A DNA stretch of 12,793 nucleotides from Pseudomonadota bacterium (lineage in GTDB: Bacteria; Pseudomonadota; Alphaproteobacteria; Rhizobiales; Xanthobacteraceae): positions 1 through 12,793 of the forward strand of contig JAEYTJ010000365.1 of assembly GCA_023434095.1 (NCBI GenBank). Reading direction: 5' to 3'. The notes under the pieces were generated by a model, which ran no database searches, had not been told where the DNA came from, and saw nothing but the letters and a program-made list of their open reading frames with translations. Of the stretch, positions 7,185 to 12,466 are shown one piece after another (position 1 is the first letter of the stretch; every line of letters begins with the position of its first letter). The position numbers and the translations under genes are program-made.

Positions 7185-7874
7185 TTAGCCGTCCAGAACT
7201 GCTCGCCGCGCAGCCGAGAAGAACTGGCGGCGCACCAGGACGGCGAGGATGAGCAGCGTCGTCAGCGCGAAGACCGTCGGCCCGACGAACCAGCCGAGAT
7301 AGCCGATCGAGAAGAAGATGCCGCGCAGGCCGGCGTTGAAATGCTTGCCGGCGAGCACGTTCATCTTTGCCGCGCGCACCACCGCTTTCTCGGTCTCCTC
7401 GATGTGGCCCGCTTCGTCCTTCTGAACGGGTACGGCGCCGATCAGGATCGAGCAATAGTTGAACAGGCGGTAGGACCAGCCGAACTTGAAGAAGGAGTAG
7501 GCGAGCAACAGGATCAGCCCGATCACCTTGACCTCGAAGATCGGCCGCGCCGCCGCCGCGGTGGACAGTGGCAGGTCGGAGAGCACGTTGAGCACGCGGT
7601 CGCTCGATCCGACGAGCGCGAAGCAGCCGCCGATGGCGATCAGCGCGCTGGAGCCGAAGAAGGCGGTGCCCTGCTGGAGGCCAAGCATGATCGAGGTGTC
7701 GATCATGCGCAGGTCGCGCCGCGCCATGGTGCGCATCCAGGTCTCGCGCTGCCTGTTCATGGCCGAGGAAAGCGAAACGCGGTCGAACAGTTTCCCGTCA
7801 GTCGCCAGCGAGTGGAAAGCCCATACGGCGAGGAAGAAGGCGAGCGCGGCAAGGTCGGCGGTGGAGAGGAGCAT
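7185..7874 (-). CDS. DUF599 family membrane protein
   Basis: The product is a 229-residue inner-membrane protein that matches the DUF599 family, whose function is unknown. A hydrophobic segment at about residues 6-23 is followed by a cytoplasmic-looking stretch containing NRQRETWMRTMARRDLRMID (about 40-59), the family's best-conserved part. Three more hydrophobic regions lie at about 68-90, 113-147 and 188-215. The motif KFGWSYRLFNYCSILIGAVP (about 129-148) and the GKHFNAGLRGIFFSIGYLGW region (about 175-195) are also typical. GGGAA lies seven bases before the ATG at 7874. It is transcribed towards ydcF and ends at the shared hairpin. Upstream it is separated from the CGNR gene, on the same strand, by 90 nt that contain the first copy of the 46-bp direct repeat. 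Confidence 0.88.
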   Translation of the reverse strand: MLLSTADLAALAFFLAVWAFHSLATDGKLFDRVSLSSAMNRQRETWMRTMARRDLRMIDTSIMLGLQQGTAFFGSSALIAIGGCFALVGSSDRVLNVLSDLPLSTAAAARPIFEVKVIGLILLLAYSFFKFGWSYRLFNYCSILIGAVPVQKDEAGHIEETEKAVVRAAKMNVLAGKHFNAGLRGIFFSIGYLGWFVGPTVFALTTLLILAVLVRRQFFSAARRAVLDG

Positions 7875-7905
7875 GAAGCGTTCCCGGAACCATTGGTCCG
7901 CGCCA

Positions 7906-7951
7906 CTATATACGCAATGTTGTCAACGGATCACCCGAAGCCGGCGGGCGC
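7906..7951 (+). repeat. 46-bp direct repeat, copy A
   Basis: This segment matches 9615-9660 at 38 of 46 positions without gaps. It begins CTATATA, continues GCAATGT, and includes blocks CGGATCA, CCGAAG and CGGCGG shared with copy B. An ATG at 7917 opens a frame starting M-L-S-T-D-H-P-K-P-A-G-A, parallel to the small ORF of copy B. After the repeat the frame only reads through the antisense of the CGNR gene, so copy A appears to be a truncated remnant. It ends 14 nt before the CGNR stop codon. Confidence 0.7.
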
Positions 7952-7964
7952 CGTGGAGGATGGC

Positions 7965-8552
7965 CTAGCTTTCCCCTTCACGTTCCCGGAACCGCCGCAC
8001 CTTGTCCTTGGTGCCGCAATCGTCCATAGCGCACCACCGGCGCGAGAGGTTCTTGCTGCCGTCATAGAACAGCCACAGGCAATCATGGTCGGGACAGCGC
8101 TTGACGCGGCGCAAGTCGCCGGTCAGCAGGTCCGCGGCTTCGCACACAACGGTATGGCGGAACCGGTCGACGGCAGCCTGTGCGCCGTCCGCCAGGACGA
8201 AGCCGTGATCAGCCGGCACCAGCCGCTCGGCGGCTCGTGCGTCGGCCAGTTCGGCGTTGAGGATGGTGAGGTCGCGGGCTGCAGGTTTGCGCTCGTCCGC
8301 CACCGCATCGAAGATGCCAGCCAACGCATCGCGCAGCTTGTGCAGCCGCGCCAGCGCCTGGGCGGTCGGCGCGCGTTCCAGGTCGATGCCACAACGCTGC
8401 GCCCATTCGAGGAAATCACCGGGGGTCAAGGCGCGGTCCCAGTCCGCATCCTGCCGGGTGCGCGAGAGGGTGTTGCAGAAATCGAGAGACATCTGCCCCG
8501 CTACGAACTCGTGCTTGGGCAAGGCCCGGTGCAAGTGCTCATTCGTCAACAT
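7965..8552 (-). CDS. CGNR/ABATE zinc-finger transcriptional regulator (CGTK variant)
   Basis: The 195-residue product has the ABATE plus CGNR zinc-finger layout of putative stress-induced regulators. The N-terminal ABATE-like domain carries LSLDFCNT-type sequence (here MSLDFCNTLSRTR, about residues 21-33). The C-terminal finger has Cys153-x4-Cys158 and Cys174-x4-Cys179, with LWLFYDGSKNLSRRWCAMDDCG matching the family's F-D-S-N-RRWC-M-CG pattern. The last motif reads CGTK instead of CGNR. The finger is expected to bind DNA. The gene diverges from the EamA exporter, the common arrangement for this family, and probably controls it through the GGTTACA inverted repeat between them. I chose the ATG at 8552. 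An ATG at 8558 and a TTG at 8567 are also in frame, and none has a strong ribosome binding site. Confidence 0.85.
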   Translation of the reverse strand: MLTNEHLHRALPKHEFVAGQMSLDFCNTLSRTRQDADWDRALTPGDFLEWAQRCGIDLERAPTAQALARLHKLRDALAGIFDAVADERKPAARDLTILNAELADARAAERLVPADHGFVLADGAQAAVDRFRHTVVCEAADLLTGDLRRVKRCPDHDCLWLFYDGSKNLSRRWCAMDDCGTKDKVRRFREREGES

Positions 8553-8587
8553 GTTCATCCATCGCAACTGTCACCAACATAAGTCGA

Positions 8588-8616
8588 TTGACCGGTTACA
8601 CCAAGAGCCGTTATAT
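8588..8616 (+). promoter_or_regulatory. Sigma-70-like promoter of the EamA gene
   Basis: TTGACC (8588-8593) and TTATAT (8611-8616) are exactly 17 nt apart. Transcription would begin near 8623, leaving a leader of about 25 nt that contains AGGTGG (8637-8642). On the other strand TATAAT (8635-8630) could be the -10 of the CGNR gene, but its -35 is poor. Confidence 0.6.
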
Positions 8617-8647
8617 GTAACCCATAAAAATTATATAGGTGGTTACA
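8594..8647. promoter_or_regulatory. GGTTACA operator cluster between regulator and exporter
   Basis: GGTTACA (8594-8600) and its exact complement TGTAACC (8616-8622) form a dyad with a 15-nt centre. The left arm begins directly after the -35 box of the EamA promoter and the right arm overlaps the last base of its -10. A third GGTTACA (8641-8647) runs up to the GTG start codon and overlaps the ribosome binding site. The placement fits a repressor site, with the CGNR protein as the obvious candidate ligand; that pairing is inferred. Confidence 0.6.
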
Positions 8648-9550
8648 GTGGCCGACAGTTCCTCGATTGACGTCGCAAAACCAGCCGCAGCGGATGGCGC
8701 GGTCGACCCGACGGCGCTGCGGACTGCGGTCATTGGCGTCTTCTTCTCCGGATTCGGCCCGCTGATGGTGCGCAATTCGCCGGTCGATACCGCCGCGACG
8801 GCCTTCTGGCGCGTGCTGATCGCCTTGCCGGCTGCCATGTGGCTGGCGCGGCGCGAGACGCCGCTGCCGGCGAAGGCCAAGCTCCTGTCGATTGTCGCGG
8901 GCCTGCTGGTAGCGGCCGACCTGGTGCTGTGGAACCGCGCCGTCGTCTCCACCACGATCCTGGAAGCGACGCTGCTGGCGACGATCTATCCGCTGCTGGT
9001 GGCGCTCGGCGGCTGGCTGCTCTGGCGCCAGACCATCACGCGCTGGCTGGGGATAGGCGGTGCGGTGGCGTTCGGCGGCCTGGTGCTGATGACGCTCGGC
9101 CCGGCCACCGGGCAATCGACTGTCGAAGGCAACCTCTACGCGATCGAGGCGGCGGTGTTCTATTCCGGGTGCCTGCTGCTCACTGGCCGGCTCTGCCAGA
9201 TCTATCCGGCGGCGGCCGTGACGGCATGGTCATTCCTCGGCGCGGCTTTGGGCACGCTGCCGATTGCGTGGTTCGAGGACCGCTTTCTGCCTGTCGGCGT
9301 GTACGGCTGGAGCTACATGGCGCTCTATGGCGTGCTGACGCTGGCTGCCTACACGCTGATCAACCGCAGCCTCGGCAAGCTGCCCACTGCGCTGGTCGCC
9401 GTGCTGGGTTACGGCCAGCCGGTGGTTGCGACGGCGCTCGCTGTTCCGTTGCTCGGCGAGGTGCCGGGGTTTGGCGATCTGGTCGGCGCGGCCATTGTTG
9501 TTGCGGGCCTGGGGCTGGCGACGCGCTCCGACAAGCCCGCCTCGGCTTAG
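8648..9550 (+). CDS. EamA/DMT-family exporter
   Basis: The product, about 300 residues, is an inner-membrane transporter of the drug/metabolite superfamily (EamA, RhaT-like). After a polar N-terminus of about 20 residues come ten hydrophobic helices arranged as two EamA repeats, about residues 25-155 and 165-290. The first has FWRVLIALPAAMWL and LVLWNRAVVSTTILEATLLATIYPLLVAL. The second has LINRSLGKLPTALVAVLGYGQPVVATALAVPLLGE, the normal Pro- and Gly-containing exporter motif. I chose GTG 8648 because AGGTGG ends five bases upstream; GTG 8639 lies inside that site. Relatives export amino acids or other small metabolites, and the substrate cannot be read here. It is divergent from the CGNR gene and followed by the serine dehydratase gene, which makes serine or related compounds a possible but unproven substrate. 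Confidence 0.9.
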   Translation: MADSSSIDVAKPAAADGAVDPTALRTAVIGVFFSGFGPLMVRNSPVDTAATAFWRVLIALPAAMWLARRETPLPAKAKLLSIVAGLLVAADLVLWNRAVVSTTILEATLLATIYPLLVALGGWLLWRQTITRWLGIGGAVAFGGLVLMTLGPATGQSTVEGNLYAIEAAVFYSGCLLLTGRLCQIYPAAAVTAWSFLGAALGTLPIAWFEDRFLPVGVYGWSYMALYGVLTLAAYTLINRSLGKLPTALVAVLGYGQPVVATALAVPLLGEVPGFGDLVGAAIVVAGLGLATRSDKPASA

Positions 9551-9559
9551 CCGGTTACA
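9551..9559 (+). promoter_or_regulatory. Isolated CCGGTTACA copy after the EamA gene
   Basis: The nine bases directly after the EamA stop codon repeat exactly those at 8592-8600, the start of the operator cluster. This is either a fourth regulator site upstream of serine dehydratase or a coincidence; 9 bp is short. Confidence 0.3.
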
Positions 9560-9598
9560 TCGCCGACCGCTTTGCACCTGCTGGCGGGCGAAACAGAG

Positions 9599-9623
9599 CC
9601 CCTATATATGCCCCCTATATAGG
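9599..9623. repeat. Tandem and inverted CCCCTATATA motif
   Basis: CCCCTATATA occurs at 9599-9608 and again at 9612-9621, a 13-bp period. The same bases form the dyad CCTATATA (9601-9608) and TATATAGG (9616-9623). It sits directly before the ATG of the 23-codon ORF and partly inside repeat copy B. It could be a -10 region or an operator. No matching -35 was found at 16-18 nt. Confidence 0.4.
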
Positions 9624-9660
9624 CAATGTCGCCTGCGGATCATCCGAAGTCGGCGGACGC
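9615..9660 (+). repeat. 46-bp direct repeat, copy B
   Basis: This is the partner of 7906-7951 (38/46 identical, same orientation). The two copies bracket the whole CGNR/EamA pair. Eleven matched codons after the ATG differ by both silent and replacement changes, and the frame is kept in both copies. In this copy the frame ends at a stop at 9695-9697. Confidence 0.7.
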
Positions 9661-9697
9661 GAAGCGTGCGGCTGGAAAAGCGCCGAAACATCCGTGA
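9626..9697 (+). CDS. Possible 23-residue leader peptide ORF upstream of serine dehydratase
   Basis: ATG at 9626 opens a short frame starting M-S-P-A-D-H-P-K-S-A-D-A, followed by a Lys/Ala-rich tail ending K-H-P and a TGA at 9695-9697. It resembles no family I know. The first twelve codons are parallel to those of repeat copy A, which is the only support for coding. There is no clear ribosome binding site (only AGG close to the ATG). It ends 30 nt before the serine dehydratase start, with a hairpin GGCGC (9701-9705) and GCGCC (9710-9714) between. It could be an upstream ORF, a gene remnant, or non-coding. Confidence 0.3.
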   Translation: MSPADHPKSADAKRAAGKAPKHP

Positions 9698-9727
9698 AAA
9701 GGCGCCAGCGCGCCAGGGAGCCAGTGC

Positions 9728-11128
9728 TTGTTCCTTTCGGTATTCGACCTGTTCAAGATCGGCATCGGCCCGTCGAGTTCCCACACGATGGGGCCGATGA
9801 CGGCGGCAGCGCGTTTCCTCGACGAGATAGCGGGGGACGACTGGCCGCGTCCGGCTGGCGTCAGGGTGGACCGCATTTCGGTCAGCCTGCACGGATCGCT
9901 CGCCTATACGGGCGTCGGCCACGGCACCGACCGCGCGGTGATCCTCGGCCTTGCCGGCGAGACGCCGCAGACAGTTGACCCGGATCAGGCCGATGGCATC
10001 GTCGCCGGCATCACGTCGGCGAAAAGAATCGCGCCATCAGGCCATCCATCCTATCGCTTCGATCCGGCGGCCGACCTCGTCCTCGACCGCAAGACGCCGT
10101 TGCTCGGCCATGCCAACGGCATGGCCTTCTCCGCCCATGACGCCGACGACAGGCTGCTCCTTAAGCGTATCTATTACTCGGTAGGCGGCGGCTTCGTGGT
10201 GTCTGAGGAAGAACTGCAGCGGCTGAAGGCAAAAGGCCCGGGCAAGCCGGCAACACGCGTGCCCTATCCCTTCAAGAGCGCTGCCGAGATGCTGGCCATG
10301 GCGAAGAAGAGTGGCCTTTCCATCGCCGCGATGAAGCGCGCCAACGAAGAAATCCATATGTCGCGCGAAAAGCTCGACGAGGGACTCGACGCCGTTTGGG
10401 ACGCCATGCGCGGTTGCATCGAACGCGGGCTGTCGCAGGACGGCATCATGCCGGGCGGGCTGAAGGTGCGCCGCCGCGCACGGGCGCTGCATGACAAGCT
10501 GAGCGAGGACTGGCGCACCAACCGGCCTAACCCGCTGCTCGCCAATGACTGGCTGTCGATCTACGCCATGGCCGTCAACGAGGAGAACGCGGCGGGCGGC
10601 CGCGTCGTCACGGCGCCGACCAACGGGGCGGCCGGCACGCTGCCCGCCGTGCTGCGCTACTGGCTGCATTTCCACCCGGAAGCCGACCAGGAGAGCTTCC
10701 GCGACTTCCTGCTGACGGCGGCGGCGGTTGGCGGGATCATCAAGCACAACGCCTCGATCTCTGGCGCCGAGGTTGGTTGCCAGGGCGAGGTGGGTTCGGC
10801 TTCGGCGATGGCGGCTGCCGGTCTCTGCGCTGTCATGGGTGGCACGCCGGAGCAGGTCGAGAACGCCGCCGAGATCGCGCTGGAGCACCATCTCGGCATG
10901 ACCTGCGACCCGGTTGGCGGGCTGGTGCAGGTGCCCTGCATCGAGCGCAATGCGTTGGGCGCGGTGAAGGCGGTGACTGCCGCCTCGCTGGCGATCAAGG
11001 GCGACGGCACGCATTTCGTGCCGCTCGACGCGGCCATCGAGACGATGCGCCAGACCGGCATCGACATGAGCGAGAAATACAAGGAAACCAGCCTCGGCGG
11101 ATTGGCGGTCAATGTGGTGGAGTGCTGA
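9728..11128 (+). CDS. sdaA: L-serine dehydratase (L-serine ammonia-lyase), single-chain 4Fe-4S type
   Basis: The enzyme deaminates L-serine to pyruvate and ammonia in the cytoplasm using a [4Fe-4S] cluster rather than PLP. The 466-residue chain joins the beta domain (SVFDLFKIGIGPSSSHTMGPM, about residues 4-24) to the alpha catalytic domain (from about 185; APTNGAAG, 296-303). Cluster ligands are Cys351 (GCQGEVGSA), Cys393 (CDPVGG) and Cys404 (CIERNA). The chain ends in Cys466. The spacing 351-393-404-466 equals the 343-385-396-458 pattern described for the Legionella enzyme, where the last Cys plugs the cluster. Start is TTG 9728 with AGGGAG seven bases upstream and no ATG before the conserved FDLFKIG. 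It lies 177 nt downstream of the EamA gene and may be read from its own promoter. The DUF1489 gene follows after 63 nt. Confidence 0.96.
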   Translation: MFLSVFDLFKIGIGPSSSHTMGPMTAAARFLDEIAGDDWPRPAGVRVDRISVSLHGSLAYTGVGHGTDRAVILGLAGETPQTVDPDQADGIVAGITSAKRIAPSGHPSYRFDPAADLVLDRKTPLLGHANGMAFSAHDADDRLLLKRIYYSVGGGFVVSEEELQRLKAKGPGKPATRVPYPFKSAAEMLAMAKKSGLSIAAMKRANEEIHMSREKLDEGLDAVWDAMRGCIERGLSQDGIMPGGLKVRRRARALHDKLSEDWRTNRPNPLLANDWLSIYAMAVNEENAAGGRVVTAPTNGAAGTLPAVLRYWLHFHPEADQESFRDFLLTAAAVGGIIKHNASISGAEVGCQGEVGSASAMAAAGLCAVMGGTPEQVENAAEIALEHHLGMTCDPVGGLVQVPCIERNALGAVKAVTAASLAIKGDGTHFVPLDAAIETMRQTGIDMSEKYKETSLGGLAVNVVEC

Positions 11129-11155
11129 GGGTCCTGTGCATAACCCGGCTTTTCA

Positions 11156-11184
11156 TTGAACAGCCGCCGCCCGGTCGCTAAATC
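11156..11184 (+). promoter_or_regulatory. Candidate promoter for a leaderless DUF1489 transcript
   Basis: TTGAAC (11156-11161) and TAAATC (11179-11184) are 17 nt apart. Initiation 7-8 nt after the -10 falls at 11191-11192, on the A of the DUF1489 start codon. No ribosome binding site lies before that ATG. Confidence 0.45.
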
Positions 11185-11191
11185 TCATTTT

Positions 11192-11629
11192 ATGTCCTTG
11201 AACCTCTTAAAACTCTGCGTCGGCTGCGACAGCGTCGAGGATCTGGAAGAATGGATCGCGGAGAAGCTCGACCAGCGCCGTCGCGCCGGCGAGCCGGTGG
11301 AGCATTGGCACACCACGCGCATGGTGCCGACGCGCGGAGCCGAGATCACGGATGGCGGCTCGCTCTACTGGGTCATCAAGGGCAGCGTGCAATGCCGCCA
11401 GCGCCTTCTGGAGGTCAGGCCGTTTGTGGACGATGAAGGCATTTCGCGTTGCCGCCTGATGCTCGATCCGGTCGTGGTGCGGACCGAATGGCAGCCGCGC
11501 CGCGCCATCCAGGGCTGGCGCTACCTGAAGCAGAATGAAGCGCCGCTGGACCTCGGCAAGGGGCGCAAGGGCATCGCCGAGATGCCGCCGAAGCTGCGGC
11601 AGGAACTCGCCGAACTCGGGCTGCTCTAA
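11192..11629 (+). CDS. DUF1489 family protein
   Basis: The product has 145 residues and matches DUF1489, a cytoplasmic family largely confined to alphaproteobacteria with no assigned role. It opens with MSLNLLKLCVGCDSVEDLEEW, then the HTTRMVPTRGAEITDGGSLYWVIKG segment (about residues 39-63), CRQRLLEVRPF, and the RTEWQPRRAIQGWRYL stretch (about 102-117) that identifies the family. It closes with a charged tail ending ELAELGLL. There are no membrane segments. A fixed pattern of Trp, Arg and Cys residues suggests a nucleic-acid or metal role, but that is a guess. I chose ATG 11192 over an in-frame ATG at 11156 because conserved sequence begins there. It has no Shine-Dalgarno sequence, fitting leaderless translation. 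Confidence 0.9.
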   Translation: MSLNLLKLCVGCDSVEDLEEWIAEKLDQRRRAGEPVEHWHTTRMVPTRGAEITDGGSLYWVIKGSVQCRQRLLEVRPFVDDEGISRCRLMLDPVVVRTEWQPRRAIQGWRYLKQNEAPLDLGKGRKGIAEMPPKLRQELAELGLL

Positions 11630-11681
11630 GGTTCAGCCGAGCCGACCCGCAATCGCGACTTCCGTGCGGCCGTGGTCGCCG

Positions 11682-11713
11682 GGCTTGCAAGCCGCGCGCC
11701 GCCGTCACATCTT
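11682..11713 (+). promoter_or_regulatory. Palindrome and weak promoter before the VWA gene
   Basis: GGCTTGCAAGCC (11682-11693) is a perfect 12-bp palindrome that contains a TTGCAA -35-like box (11685-11690). A weak -10, CATCTT, lies 17 nt on (11708-11713), so initiation would fall at about 11720, the A of the VWA gene's ATG. There is no Shine-Dalgarno sequence before the ATG. Confidence 0.3.
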
Positions 11714-11719
11714 TTGCCC

Positions 11720-12466
11720 ATGAGCGAGGAGAAAAGGCCGGTTCCGGCCAAAGACGCCGCGAAAGTTCCGGAGAGAAAGTCGTCGTCAGGCGAGATCGAC
11801 GCCTTTCTGCGTCAGGCGAAGGCGGTGGCCGCCACGCGTGCAGCCGGCGGGCGGCTGATCCTGGCGCTCGACGCCACGATGAGCCGGCAGCCGACCTGGG
11901 ACATGGCTTGCGCGCTGCAGGCAGAGATGTTCGACGCGGTCGGCCAGACGGGCGGGCGGGCGGGTTCGCTCGGCGTCCAGCTCGTTTATTTCCGGGGCTT
12001 GAGCGAATGCCAGGCGTCGAAATTCGTCGGCGAAACGGAGACGCTGAAGCGGCTGATGTCGGGCATTTCCTGCCGGGGCGGCAACACGCAGATCGGCAAG
12101 GTGCTCGGCCATGCGCTGAAAGCGACCGCGGAGAAGAAGGTCGATGCGCTCGTCTATATCGGCGACGCGATGGAGGAGCAGCTGGACGATCTCGCCGAAA
12201 AGGCCGGCAGCCTCGGTTTGCACGGTGTGCCGGTCTTCGTTTTCCAGGAGGGCCGGGACCCCATCGCTGAAAGGGCCTTCAAGGAGATCGCGCGGCTGTC
12301 GAAGGGGGCCTGGTTCCGCTTCGACCGCAATTCCGCCGCGACGCTGGCAAAACTTCTGTCGGCGGTCGCGGTGTTCGCCACGGGCGGGCTGAAGGCGCTC
12401 GAGGCGCGGGGCCGTCCAGAGGACCGATTGATGATCGAGAGCATGCGGAGCGGCAAGACCGGATGA
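11720..12466 (+). CDS. VWA-domain-like cytoplasmic protein
   Basis: The 248-residue product has a Lys/Glu-rich N-terminus (about residues 1-25), then a von Willebrand A-like fold. A metal-ion-dependent adhesion site can be traced: LALDATMSRQ gives Asp51-x-Thr53-x-Ser55 (a Thr variant of DxSxS), Thr123 in RGGNTQIGK is the second ligand, and Asp149 in YIGDAMEE is the third. Such domains hold a divalent ion and bind partner proteins. There is no signal peptide, so it probably works in the cytoplasm. Its stop codon overlaps the start of the J-domain gene (ATGA), strong evidence that the two are made together. I recall the same VWA/J-domain neighbours in other Rhizobiales. An in-frame upstream ATG at 11672 adds 16 unconserved-looking residues and is not preferred. 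Confidence 0.82.
   Translation: MSEEKRPVPAKDAAKVPERKSSSGEIDAFLRQAKAVAATRAAGGRLILALDATMSRQPTWDMACALQAEMFDAVGQTGGRAGSLGVQLVYFRGLSECQASKFVGETETLKRLMSGISCRGGNTQIGKVLGHALKATAEKKVDALVYIGDAMEEQLDDLAEKAGSLGLHGVPVFVFQEGRDPIAERAFKEIARLSKGAWFRFDRNSAATLAKLLSAVAVFATGGLKALEARGRPEDRLMIESMRSGKTG

Noticed and set aside
7341..8582. 413-codon plus-strand frame across the DUF599 and CGNR genes
   Set aside because: It runs antisense to two recognisable genes. Only its short stretch after the ATG at 7917 is of interest, as part of repeat copy A.
7906..9660. Composite transposon or insertion sequence
   Set aside because: The repeats are direct, diverged and short, there is no transposase or integrase, and the enclosed genes are a regulator and exporter only.
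9626..9697. Classical amino-acid attenuator for serine
   Set aside because: The short frame has only two Ser codons, not in a run, and no competing terminator with a T-run follows.
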